A stretch of DNA of 6,189 nucleotides, taken from Candidatus Baldrarchaeota archaeon. GTDB lineage: Archaea > Asgardarchaeota > Baldrarchaeia > Baldrarchaeales > DXJG01. Both the position numbers and the translations under genes were made by a program. The notes beneath the pieces are model-generated. The model was not told the DNA's origin and made no database searches. It saw only the letters and a list, made by a program, of their open reading frames with translations. Below are positions 1 through 5,832 of this stretch, piece by piece (the first letter of the stretch is position 1; each line of letters starts with the position of its first letter). The DNA lies in NCBI GenBank assembly GCA_030587435.1, contig JAUQZC010000024.1:1-6189 (forward strand), written 5' to 3'.

Positions 1-2
1 TA

Positions 3-1085
3 GTTAGACGCGACCTTTCGATAAGATCTGAAGGAATCGAAATAGAAAGTCTAAATGATTTAGTCAATAAGATCGGGGAAAAGCTTAAGGTTGATTACAT
101 TGTTGTTATTGATGAGTTTCAGAGGTTGCCTATGCATATACTTGAGGACTTAACGCAGTTCCATCCACGTGGAAGGCTAATTCTTTCGGGTTCAGCGCTA
201 GGAATTATAAAAAAGATTTTTGAGCCTTCCTCTCCACTTTTAGGATTTTTCACACCCATAAGAATTTCATTAATAAGTCCTAGAGATATTTTATCAACGT
301 TATCCAAAAAGTATGATCCTGTAAGAGCGGTGGAGCTTTCCGCATATTTACGTGATCCTTGGCTTATACCCCTTTATGGGGGAGAAGAACTTAACGAGTT
401 CGTGTATAGATATGCGTGTAGGTATTGGCAGGTAGTTAAAGCGCTGCTCGGAGAAGTGTTTACAGAAGAAGAAAGAACACTGACAAGAACTTACGAGGCA
501 ATATTAAGCCTTATAGGCTCTGGAAAATGGCAGCCAAAGGATATTGCAAATATATTGTATACGAGAGGCATATTAAAGGAACCTAGTAGTTCTGCTATAG
601 CGGGATATCTGAAAAATCTTATGGAAATGGATTTGATTGAAGCTACAAAAATATATGGCTCTAAACGGAAATTTTATCGAATAAAATCTCCAATAATGGA
701 AAACTTCTACTATATGGAAAGCAGATATGAAGTAACCGAAAGAGAAACATCATTTGAAGAATTAGAACCTACATTGAACAAACTAATCAACTTAGAAGTT
801 GAAAGGCTCATAGCTGACTTTTTCGCAGAAATAATGGGTGGACGAAGAGAATACATGCTGCGACCAGAAGTAGATTTCATAGTGACAGTGCGAGATAAAC
901 CTAAAGCGGTGGGCGAAGTCAAATGGGGAACTTATAGCAGAAAAGATTTGAGAAATTTTCTAAATAAAACTGAGACTATTCCAGGAGAAAAACTCTTTAT
1001 AACAAAGAAAAAAGAAGAAACATTTAATGGTGTAAAAATACTTGACGCAAAAGACTTAGTGAACATGATCCCAATAGAAGAATAA
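3..1085 (+). CDS. Archaeal DUF234-type ATPase (AAA/STAND-like), 5' end outside window
   Basis: The reading frame is open from base 3 to the TAA at 1083-1085, so the start and the Walker A motif lie upstream of the window. Visible in order: a Walker B strand YIVVIDEFQRL (Asp-Glu codons 111-116); a sensor-like strand LILSGSALG (177-203); a middle winged-helix-like part (about 480-700, with SSAIAGYLKNLMEMDLIE); and a C-terminal part with a PD-(D/E)XK-like signature, Asp in PEVDFIV (codon 873-875) followed by GEVKW (Glu 915-917, Lys 921-923). This order is typical of the archaeal ATPase family with a C-terminal DUF234 domain. These proteins are numerous, lineage-expanded and of poorly known role; some are thought to be linked to mobile elements or DNA processing. 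The exact function is unknown. The ATG at 126 is internal and not the true start. A decayed paralogous tail follows directly downstream. Confidence 0.85.
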   Translation, partial: VRRDLSIRSEGIEIESLNDLVNKIGEKLKVDYIVVIDEFQRLPMHILEDLTQFHPRGRLILSGSALGIIKKIFEPSSPLLGFFTPIRISLISPRDILSTLSKKYDPVRAVELSAYLRDPWLIPLYGGEELNEFVYRYACRYWQVVKALLGEVFTEEERTLTRTYEAILSLIGSGKWQPKDIANILYTRGILKEPSSSAIAGYLKNLMEMDLIEATKIYGSKRKFYRIKSPIMENFYYMESRYEVTERETSFEELEPTLNKLINLEVERLIADFFAEIMGGRREYMLRPEVDFIVTVRDKPKAVGEVKWGTYSRKDLRNFLNKTETIPGEKLFITKKKEETFNGVKILDAKDLVNMIPIEE

Positions 1086-1120
1086 AGTTAAATGAAACAT
1101 GAAAGGAAAAATCTTGTTAA

Positions 1121-1315
1121 GCGTTGATTTGTCTTGAAGAGAATGTGGCTGAGTTGAATTTAGGGAACTACCATAAAAGACATAAGAGTTTCATGATTAT
1201 AACTTGAACTGCTCTAGGAGAAGACTATTTATAGCAAAAGAAAAGGAAAAATGACAATGGTGTAAAAATATTTGTGTTCAAGGATTTAGTGGATATAGTG
1301 CAAACTTTTGGTTAG
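1121..1315 (+). pseudogene. Decayed C-terminal tail of a DUF234 ATPase paralogue
   Basis: In a single frame this stretch reads ...EENVAELNLGNYHKRHKSF..., then a stop, TALGEDYL, another stop (TAG), QKKRKNDNGVKIFVFKDLVDIV and a final TAG at 1313-1315. It lines up with the end of the ATPase just upstream: VAELNLGNY matches VGEVKWGTY, the two in-frame stops fall in the middle, and NGVKIFVFKDLVDIV matches NGVKILDAKDLVNMI. The DNA also matches (for example AATGGTGTAAAAATA occurs in both copies). The ExK motif of the parent is lost (AELN instead of GEVK). Only the last 60 or so codons remain, so it is a dead tandem duplicate or the scar of a recombination event. It is unlikely to encode anything. 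Confidence 0.75.
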
Positions 1316-1328
1316 AAAAATTTTTAAG
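1315..1328 (+). promoter_or_regulatory. BRE/TATA promoter of the eS25 gene
   Basis: A purine-rich BRE-like GAAAAA (1315-1320) is followed by a TATA-like TTTTTAAG (1321-1328). Transcription would start about 25 bases on, near 1348-1352, giving a leader of roughly 35 bases that contains the ribosome binding site GAGGGG (1372-1377), 6 bases before the ATG. The promoter sits at the very end of the upstream pseudogene. Confidence 0.5.
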
Positions 1329-1383
1329 TGTGGTTGAATTGGCTAATCGATAGCTTACAACTTAAGATTTTGAGGGGTATACT

Positions 1384-1665
1384 ATGGCTCAAAAGGTGAA
1401 GGTTAGGAAGAAAAAGAAGTACGGTAAGGTCTTTGAATACGAACCTATTATTAGAGATGCTTTTATCTCAGATGATTTAAGAGAGAAACTGGAAAAAGAA
1501 ATACCTAAAATGAAAGTCATATCACCAACAGAAATAGCGTTAAGATATAACATTAAAATCAGCACAGCAAAAGACTTCCTAGAAGAACTGGAACAAAAAG
1601 GTCTAATAAAGCTAGCTGTAAAAAACAGGAGAGTAAGAATCTACGTACCAGTAAAAGCAGCGTAA
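1384..1665 (+). CDS. rps25e: Small-subunit ribosomal protein eS25
   Basis: A 93-residue basic protein. Residues 1-14 form a Lys/Arg-rich tail (MAQKVKVRKKKKYG) expected to touch rRNA. The rest is the winged helix of the S25e family: PKMKVISPTEIALRYNIKISTAKDFLEELEQKGLIKL corresponds to the family pattern of a V-[IV]-[ST]-P-[ST] turn, a recognition helix and E-L-E-x-K-G-L-I-K, followed by a wing with RRVRIYVPV. In eukaryotes eS25 lies on the head of the 40S subunit near the E site. In archaea it occurs mainly in TACK and Asgard lineages and is generally missing from Euryarchaeota, which helps place this organism. The ATG at 1384 is supported by GAGGGG 6 bases upstream. The gene appears to be transcribed alone and converges on vapC. 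Confidence 0.9.
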   Translation: MAQKVKVRKKKKYGKVFEYEPIIRDAFISDDLREKLEKEIPKMKVISPTEIALRYNIKISTAKDFLEELEQKGLIKLAVKNRRVRIYVPVKAA

Positions 1666-1705
1666 CAACTTCCACAATTTAAAATTTACAAATTCTAATT
1701 TTGAA
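1666..1705. terminator. AT-rich convergent intergenic, probable termination zone
   Basis: The 40 bases between the stops of the convergent eS25 and vapC genes are almost pure A/T, with short T runs on both strands (ATTTT near 1698-1702 on plus; AAATTT/AATTT runs on minus). Archaeal termination relies on T-rich tracts rather than hairpins, so this is the likely shared end for both transcripts. No strong hairpin is seen. Confidence 0.3.
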
Positions 1706-2089
1706 CTATCCTACAAATAGTTTGAGACCAAGAGATGTTAGTGGTTTAAAGTGTTTTAGATTTAGTGTGTAGAGTTTTGCTCCATTATTTATTGTAATTG
1801 CAGCAATCATAGCATCTGTTCTACGTATAGCTTTCCCCTTTCTTTCCATTTCAATTTCTAATTTAGCTGCTAAAACAGCATCATCCTTTGTGTAACTAAC
1901 TACAGGTAGTCTTAGTATTTCCTCTACAGGCTTAGCATATTTGTATAGACCATACAGTATTTCATGAAGATTTATAGCTGTAATACAAATGTCTTCCCTG
2001 CTCTCAATAATCTTCTTTAACAATTCTTCTCCCTTTTTCGATTTCTTATCCATAATTTCAATTAGAACATCTGTATCAAGTATTATCAT
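1706..2089 (-). CDS. vapC: VapC-type PIN-domain ribonuclease toxin
   Basis: 127 residues, the usual VapC length. It carries the PIN-domain acidic set that binds the catalytic metal: Asp5 (and Asp7) in IILDTDVLIE, Glu43 in INLHEILYG, Asp92 in RRTDAMIAA, and Asn110 in the late strand LYTLNLKHFKPL. VapC toxins cut specific RNAs, often tRNA or rRNA, when not held by VapB. The start codon overlaps the stop of vapB by four bases (ATGA at 2086-2089), so translation is coupled and toxin follows antitoxin. No catalytic residue is missing, so the toxin should be active. Its RNA target cannot be read from the sequence. Confidence 0.93.
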   Translation of the reverse strand: MIILDTDVLIEIMDKKSKKGEELLKKIIESREDICITAINLHEILYGLYKYAKPVEEILRLPVVSYTKDDAVLAAKLEIEMERKGKAIRRTDAMIAAITINNGAKLYTLNLKHFKPLTSLGLKLFVG

Positions 2090-2298
2090 ATTCTTCTCTC
2101 CTCTCTTAAAGAAGCTATTTCTGAAAGCAGTTTCTTCTTATCGCGGAACTCAACTGAAGCCCTTAACTTAACAAGTATCTCGCTGGCGCTCACACTTTTT
2201 AAAAGTCTCTCAAATAAATCACTAAAACTCTCACCTGGCCGTTTAATAGCCAACAACCTCCTATAAACATCGTCCCTAATAGTAATAGTTTTCACCAT
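2086..2298 (-). CDS. vapB: VapB-family antitoxin
   Basis: 70 residues. The N-terminus MVKTITIRDDVYRRLLAIK fits a ribbon-helix-helix DNA-binding fold (strand KTITI, then a helix). It is followed by RPGESFSDLFERLL, a motif typical of the archaeal VapB family once called DUF217. The charged C-terminal part (about 40-70, EFRDKKKLLSEIASLREERRI) should wrap around VapC and neutralise it. The ATG at 2298 is preceded by GGTGG (2306-2310 on minus). It is first in the operon and overlaps vapC by four bases. VapB dimers usually repress their own promoter; the tandem repeat at 2319-2342 is the obvious candidate operator. Confidence 0.9.
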   Translation of the reverse strand: MVKTITIRDDVYRRLLAIKRPGESFSDLFERLLKSVSASEILVKLRASVEFRDKKKLLSEIASLREERRI

Positions 2299-2305
2299 TA
2301 TTTAA

Positions 2306-2310
2306 CCACC
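2306..2310 (-). promoter_or_regulatory. Ribosome binding site of vapB (GGTGG)
   Basis: GGTGG read on the minus strand, 7 bases before the vapB ATG. The same core precedes the ATG chosen for the EAP30 gene (5685-5689), which supports both start choices. Confidence 0.6.
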
Positions 2311-2318
2311 ACAAAATG

Positions 2319-2342
2319 TACATTTAAACATACATTTAAACA
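2319..2342. repeat. Tandem perfect 12-bp repeat, likely vapBC operator/promoter
   Basis: TACATTTAAACA occurs twice back to back (2319-2330 and 2331-2342) with no mismatch. On the minus strand each unit reads TGTTTAAATGTA and contains a TATA-like TTTAAAT, so the repeat overlaps the expected vapBC core promoter. A small palindrome ATGTACAT (2316-2323) touches its vapB-proximal edge. A ribbon-helix-helix antitoxin binding in tandem here would block TBP/TFB. The same A/T core could also serve a promoter for the rightward small gene pair, making it a shared divergent control region. Confidence 0.55.
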
Positions 2343-2382
2343 TTTTCAAACAAATCTACAAAACCTAGAGGGCTTACATTAG

Positions 2383-2565
2383 ATGTTGAGACAAGGAATT
2401 TTGGTAGTCGTTGGAAATAGAATGCATATATTAGTTGATGACCTGATTATTGTTTATTTAATCATAGGAAATATTATTAAAGTCGTAACAGTTATTGATG
2501 TAAGTAAGAGTAGAGATATAATTAAAAGAAGAGAAAAGAAAGGAAGATGGGTGAAAATTAGATGA
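2383..2565 (+). CDS. Small DUF4258-like protein, probably N-terminally truncated by a frameshift
   Basis: 60 codons from ATG 2383, preceded directly by an in-frame TAG (2380-2382). The product is mostly beta strands with a basic end: GILVVVGNR, LIIVYLI, NIIKVVTVIDVSKS, then RREKKGRWVKI. This resembles, from memory of the family, the C-terminal half of small archaeal DUF4258-type proteins that sit beside DUF2283 genes; confidence in the name is modest. In the frame one base off, the bases just before the shared part read LDVET (2379-2393), and removing one A near 2392-2395 would give a continuous DVETGILVVVGNR. A one-base insertion and loss of the N-terminal half therefore seem likely. A weak GAGGG (2368-2372) lies 10 bases before the ATG, so a short product might still be made. 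Its stop overlaps the DUF2283 start by four bases (ATGA). Confidence 0.5.
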   Translation: MLRQGILVVVGNRMHILVDDLIIVYLIIGNIIKVVTVIDVSKSRDIIKRREKKGRWVKIR

Positions 2566-2777
2566 AAATCAGATATGATCCTGAGGCTGATATACTTTAC
2601 ATTCTCATTAAAGAAGGAAGTATCAGGAATACTGTTGAAATTAGTGATGATTTATTTATAGAGTATGATGAAAACAACAACATTGTTGGAATCGAAATAT
2701 GGCAAGCTAGGAAAAACGTACTAAAAGAACTAATGGAATACATAAAAGACGCAATCAAGGCAACTACAAAGTTGTAA
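2562..2777 (+). CDS. DUF2283 family small protein
   Basis: 71 residues with the DUF2283 hallmark at its start: MKIRYDPEADILYILIKEG, then VEISDDLFIEYDENNNIVGIEI (strand-turn-strand), then a helical end LKELMEYIKDAIKA. The family consists of small proteins of unknown function that are common next to small toxin-like genes; a toxin-antitoxin-like role has been suspected but I know of no proof. A GGGTGA (2549-2554) lies 7 bases before the ATG, inside the end of the preceding frame, and the ATGA overlap implies coupled translation. The length is normal and no damage is seen, in contrast to its partner. Confidence 0.8.
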   Translation: MKIRYDPEADILYILIKEGSIRNTVEISDDLFIEYDENNNIVGIEIWQARKNVLKELMEYIKDAIKATTKL

Positions 2778-2794
2778 AACCATCTAATAACCAG

Positions 2795-2802
2795 TTTTCT
2801 TT
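2795..2802 (+). terminator. T-rich tract after the DUF2283 gene
   Basis: TTTTCTTT begins 17 bases after the DUF2283 stop. A pyrimidine/T tract with no hairpin is the usual archaeal terminator form. Confidence 0.35.
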
Positions 2803-2984
2803 AAATTCACTTATATGTCCTAGTCAAGCTTATTTTAACTACAAGTTCTTTAGAAAATGTTAGCATAAAAACGGCGGAGGAAATCTTAAAAGAATTTGAA
2901 TTCCACATCTAAGTTCGAAGGACTCTAATATCGTAATGATGTTTTGAGAATTAGAGGAAATTTAAGTTAGTGCTGGGATTATGA
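2803..2984. other. Intergenic stretch before lplA
   Basis: About 180 bases with no credible gene. One plus-strand frame stays open from 2805 to the TAA at 2910-2912 and ends KTAEEILKEFEFHI, which looks protein-like, but it lacks a start codon and has a stop directly upstream; it may be the tail of a lost gene. A possible lplA promoter lies at 2953-2967. Confidence 0.3.
2953..2967 (+). promoter_or_regulatory. Possible BRE/TATA of lplA
   Basis: AGAGGAAA followed by TTTAAGT (2961-2967). It lies only about 20 bases from the lplA ATG at 2985, and no clear ribosome binding site precedes that ATG, so a leaderless or nearly leaderless transcript is possible. The spacing is a little short, so the call is weak. 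Confidence 0.3.
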
Positions 2985-3758
2985 ATGGAAGAGTGGCGGT
3001 TAATTGATCTTGACATTTATGATGGTTTTATGAATATGGCTATTGATGAAGCGATCTTAGAAGCTAGAATTAAAGGTCTTGTCCCTAATACTATTAGGTT
3101 TTATCGTTGGAGTCCTTCTGCTGTTTCAATAGGTGTTCATCAAAGTATTTATCAAGAGGTTAATTTAGAAGCATGTAAACAATTGGGCGTAAATGTTGTA
3201 CGAAGAATAACTGGAGGAGGAGCCGTTTACCACGATTTTGAAGGAGAAATTACCTACAGCATTGTAGTTAACGAAAACCATAAAGCAGTACCTTCCAATG
3301 TTGCTGATTCATTTGTTGCTTTGTCTAAAGGCCTTATATACGCGTTAAACCGCTTAGGATTAAACGCCCATCACGGAGTTCTCCACTGTCCCTCCATTTT
3401 CATTGGAAGGAAAAAGATTTCCGGTAATGCTCAAGCTAGAAGAAGAGGCTTCATCTTGCAGCATGGAACCTTACTTCTAAAAGTTGATGCAGACAAAATG
3501 TTCACTGTTCTAAAAATTCCACCTGGGAAAACAAAGGAGCGAATGATACGTTCTGTGCATGCAAAAGTTACATCGATTTACAGCGAACTAAAACACAATG
3601 TAGATTTCGACGAAATAAGAGACGCTTTGGTGGAAGGGTTTGAAAAAGCACTCAACATAAAGCTAATACCAGAAAAATTAACTTCTGAAGAACTAAAACT
3701 CGCAAAAAAACTAAAAGAAACAAAATATGGTAGAAAAGAATGGAACTTTAAATTTTAA
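2985..3758 (+). CDS. lplA: Lipoate-protein ligase A, catalytic (N-terminal) domain
   Basis: 257 residues of the BPL/LplA fold, which activates lipoate (or octanoate) as an acyl-AMP and/or transfers it to the lysine of lipoyl carrier proteins such as the GcvH or 2-oxoacid dehydrogenase E2 domains. Motifs seen: FMNMAIDEAIL (15-25); the signature RRITGGGAVYHD (73-84), the lipoyl-AMP loop; and KISGNAQ with the catalytic-type lysine at 144, followed by FILQHGTLLL (156-165). Bacterial LplA has an extra C-terminal domain of about 90 residues. Here the protein ends soon after the catalytic fold, as in archaea with a bipartite enzyme in which a separate LplB supplies that domain. No lplB lies in this window. 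The start at 2985 matches the family N-terminus (WRLID...). A lipoyl/octanoyl transferase of the LipM type is the main alternative. Confidence 0.88.
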   Translation: MEEWRLIDLDIYDGFMNMAIDEAILEARIKGLVPNTIRFYRWSPSAVSIGVHQSIYQEVNLEACKQLGVNVVRRITGGGAVYHDFEGEITYSIVVNENHKAVPSNVADSFVALSKGLIYALNRLGLNAHHGVLHCPSIFIGRKKISGNAQARRRGFILQHGTLLLKVDADKMFTVLKIPPGKTKERMIRSVHAKVTSIYSELKHNVDFDEIRDALVEGFEKALNIKLIPEKLTSEELKLAKKLKETKYGRKEWNFKF

Positions 3759-3792
3759 TGCACATAAATACTTACTTTGGGCAACATAAAAT

Positions 3793-5025
3793 TCAGGAAA
3801 TCTTTTCCAATATTAGTTTTTTACCGTTTTCTAACGCCTCTTCTAACATGTCGCCACGCGGCCCGCCGCCTTTAGCGAAGTTTAGCTGTCCTCCGCCTCC
3901 ACCGCCCAGAATTTTGGAAACCTTGTTAACTATATCACCTATATTTATGCCTTTATCAATAGCTTTTTCACCTGCAGCACCGATGACAGCGGCTCCACCG
4001 TTAACTCTCCCTATTAGAACAACTAAGTTCGGATATTTTTGAACAGCCCTTTTTGCTACGGCTTCCATAGATTTTTTCGGAATATCCACGCATGTGACAA
4101 GTATTTTTAAATCTCCATGCTGCTCGGCTTTGCCAAGGAGTTTTTCGATTTGTATTTCAGCTTCTAAGCTCATAACTTTTTCTTCAAGTTTATTCTTTGA
4201 ATCTAAGAGTTTTTGAACAGCCTTTAAGACATCTTTTTCATTCAACATTTTCCTAATGTTCTCCACGTCAAAACGTTCTTTCCAAAACATGTCAATTGCG
4301 GTTTTACCAGCTGTTATCATTAAGCGGTCGATGCCTTCTCCTGCTCTCTCCCTCCTCAATATACGTATTGCTAAGACTTCTCCTGTTCTTGCAACGTGAG
4401 TTCCACCGCAAAAGTTCACATCCCAATCCTCGATTTCAACAACTCTAACTTCCTTGACGGCTTTTTTAACCTCTAACTCTGGGAATTTTCTTAAAGCTTC
4501 CTCATAGAGCAGGAAGTATGTTTTGACTTTTCTGTCTTCCCAAATAACTTTATTAGCAAGCCGTTCAATTTCTTCAAGTTGTTCATGAGAAATCTTTCTA
4601 CCTTTTCCTACAAAAACCTCTATTCTAGCTCTGTCCGCATGAATTCCTGAACCAGCGACTTTAACATCTCCAACAACTCTTCTAATGGCACCCCAAACAA
4701 TATGAGATGCTGTATGATGTTGCATATGTAATATTCTACGATTCCAATCGATTTCGCCTAGAACTGTTGCGCCTTCAACAAAGTCTTCAACGCTTTTAAC
4801 GTAGTGTCTAATTTCTCCACCGACCTCTAAAACTTTATAGACATCAGTTTCAAAACCTTTGCCTTTAATTTTACCAGTGTCCCATGGTTGCCCTCCACCC
4901 TCAGGGTAAAATGCTGTTCGATCAAGGACTATATAGCTTTCGCCATCCTCTACTCCTATTTTTAAGATTTTTGCTTCAAAACTTTTCAAATACGGGTCAC
5001 TATAATACAGTTTCTCCGTGGACAT
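3793..5025 (-). CDS. alaX: AlaX-L, trans-editing alanyl-tRNA deacylase with DHHA1 domain
   Basis: 410 residues, the long AlaX form. It hydrolyses Ser-tRNA(Ala), and possibly Gly-tRNA(Ala), made by mistake by alanyl-tRNA synthetase. Domain order: an N-terminal part with FYPEGGGQPWDTG (39-51) typical of AlaX; the zinc site with HHTASH (His104, His108) and CGGTH (Cys206, His210); a charged coiled coil (about 260-300, EKDVLKAVQKLLDSKNKLEEKV); and a C-terminal DHHA1 domain ending in a glycine run, GGGGGGQLNFAKGGG (about 373-388), as in the C-terminus of AlaRS. There is no aminoacylation domain, so it is not a synthetase. ATG 5025 is preceded by GGGGAG (5032-5037), which overlaps the last codons of the EAP30 gene; only 3 bases separate the two frames. 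It converges on lplA. Confidence 0.93.
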   Translation of the reverse strand: MSTEKLYYSDPYLKSFEAKILKIGVEDGESYIVLDRTAFYPEGGGQPWDTGKIKGKGFETDVYKVLEVGGEIRHYVKSVEDFVEGATVLGEIDWNRRILHMQHHTASHIVWGAIRRVVGDVKVAGSGIHADRARIEVFVGKGRKISHEQLEEIERLANKVIWEDRKVKTYFLLYEEALRKFPELEVKKAVKEVRVVEIEDWDVNFCGGTHVARTGEVLAIRILRRERAGEGIDRLMITAGKTAIDMFWKERFDVENIRKMLNEKDVLKAVQKLLDSKNKLEEKVMSLEAEIQIEKLLGKAEQHGDLKILVTCVDIPKKSMEAVAKRAVQKYPNLVVLIGRVNGGAAVIGAAGEKAIDKGINIGDIVNKVSKILGGGGGGQLNFAKGGGPRGDMLEEALENGKKLILEKIS

Positions 5026-5028
5026 ATA

Positions 5029-5676
5029 TCACTCCCCTTTTAACTTGTTTTTACCGGCAAAGGAAGGGAAGTACCATCTTAGACCTCTTTCATATTTAAC
5101 ATCTCTAACAGCTATACCCGTTCTCTCCAAATCCTCTAAAACCATTTGAGCTTTCTCAGTGCTCCAGCCAGTTTTCAAAATAATTTCCTCGAGAGTAACC
5201 CAGCCTTTGGAAGAAGCAAGATCTAAAACTGTCCAATGATCGTTAGATAGTTCAACGGGTGAAAAAGATACTATTTTAGCTCCGCTTGGAAGAGTTTTAA
5301 CTCTGGGGATCACATTTTTCTTCTCAAGATTTTTCAAAGCAGTTAAAATTGTCTCCGGGGTTAATGGGTCGTCTTCTCTACCCCTATTTATAAGTAAAAC
5401 TATATCGGAAAGAGTTATTACTCCGCCTCTCTTGGGACATTCATCCCTTAAAACTTTCAGGATTACATAGCTGAGTTTGTCGTAAAACTTACCCTTGCCT
5501 CTAATTTTTTCAAAGAAACTTGGTTTACCAGTTATAAGGGGAAACTTTTCTTCCGGCTCTGGAAATTTAAACACGGTTTGCAAAGTTGATATAGCCCAAT
5601 CTATTTTCCTTTTAATTTCCTTTCTCGCTTCCTCAATCCCCTTTATAATCTTTTCACCAAATTTCTCTACACCCAT
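5029..5676 (-). CDS. EAP30-domain protein, ESCRT-II Vps22/Vps36-like
   Basis: 215 residues from ATG 5676. Residues 1-38 are a charged helix (EKIIKGIEEARKEIKRKI), then two winged helices. Features shared with eukaryotic Vps22 (SNF8/EAP30) and Vps36, from memory: GKFYDKLSYVILKVL (62-76, cf. G.FYYELGVQIIEVC); GGVITLSDIVLLINRGR (84-100, cf. GGLITL of Vps22 and the LVNRARG of Vps36); LTPETI (105-110, cf. LSPEDL of Vps36); SGAKIVSFSPVEL (131-143); DHWTVLDLASSKGWVTLEEI (146-165, cf. DHTVVLQLAEKNGYVTVSEI); GWSTEKAQMVLEDLERTGIAVRD (170-192); and RGLRWYFPSF (197-206, cf. EGLRFYPNLF). It mixes traits of both subunits, as expected of an unduplicated ancestor-like form. ESCRT-II bridges ESCRT-I and ESCRT-III in membrane remodelling; this role in archaea is inferred. 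There are no membrane segments, and no GLUE or zinc-finger domain. A TTG at 5712 would add 12 residues but has no ribosome binding site. First gene of an operon with alaX. Confidence 0.85.
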   Translation of the reverse strand: MGVEKFGEKIIKGIEEARKEIKRKIDWAISTLQTVFKFPEPEEKFPLITGKPSFFEKIRGKGKFYDKLSYVILKVLRDECPKRGGVITLSDIVLLINRGREDDPLTPETILTALKNLEKKNVIPRVKTLPSGAKIVSFSPVELSNDHWTVLDLASSKGWVTLEEIILKTGWSTEKAQMVLEDLERTGIAVRDVKYERGLRWYFPSFAGKNKLKGE

Positions 5677-5684
5677 CTTGGTAA

Positions 5685-5689
5685 CCACC
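5685..5689 (-). promoter_or_regulatory. Ribosome binding site deciding the EAP30 start (GGTGG)
   Basis: GGTGG on the minus strand, 8 bases before ATG 5676. The upstream in-frame TTG at 5712 has no such site and lies only about 10 bases past the TATA-like box, too close to be on the transcript. This favours the ATG. Confidence 0.55.
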
Positions 5690-5720
5690 AATTTACTATC
5701 ATTAAGCCACAAAAGATAAG

Positions 5721-5728
5721 CATAAAAG
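5721..5728 (-). promoter_or_regulatory. TATA box of the EAP30-alaX operon
   Basis: CTTTTATG on the minus strand. A start about 25 bases on, near 5699, would leave a leader of roughly 23 bases holding the GGTGG site before ATG 5676. No other A/T box is as well placed. Confidence 0.45.
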
Positions 5729-5802
5729 GTTACCGATCAACCACGTAAAGCCGCTGCAATTTTCCTTCTCCACTAGAAGCAAGGTCGAAGGTGATTTAAT
5801 TA

Positions 5803-5817
5803 CGAAAAATTTATATT
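5803..5817 (+). promoter_or_regulatory. Strong BRE/TATA promoter of the right-end RNA
   Basis: CGAAAAA (5803-5809, BRE-like) directly joined to TTTATATT (5810-5817, near-consensus archaeal TATA). The expected start, about 25 bases past the box centre, is near 5839, which is where the first helix of the predicted RNA begins. This is the best-looking promoter in the window and points away from the EAP30 operon. Confidence 0.65.
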
Positions 5818-5832
5818 TTCCCGTGGCTAATT

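Noticed and set aside
2805..2912. Open stretch ending KTAEEILKEFEFHI before lplA
   Set aside because: No start codon, a stop directly upstream and no recognisable family; at most the tail of a lost gene.
3758..4042. 94-codon plus-strand frame rich in Pro and Ser
   Set aside because: Antisense to the glycine-rich DHHA1 end of alaX; the proline run is simply the reverse complement of glycine codons.
5677..5712. TTG start at 5712 for the EAP30 gene (12 more residues)
   Set aside because: No ribosome binding site, and only about 10 bases from the TATA-like box; ATG 5676 has GGTGG 8 bases upstream.
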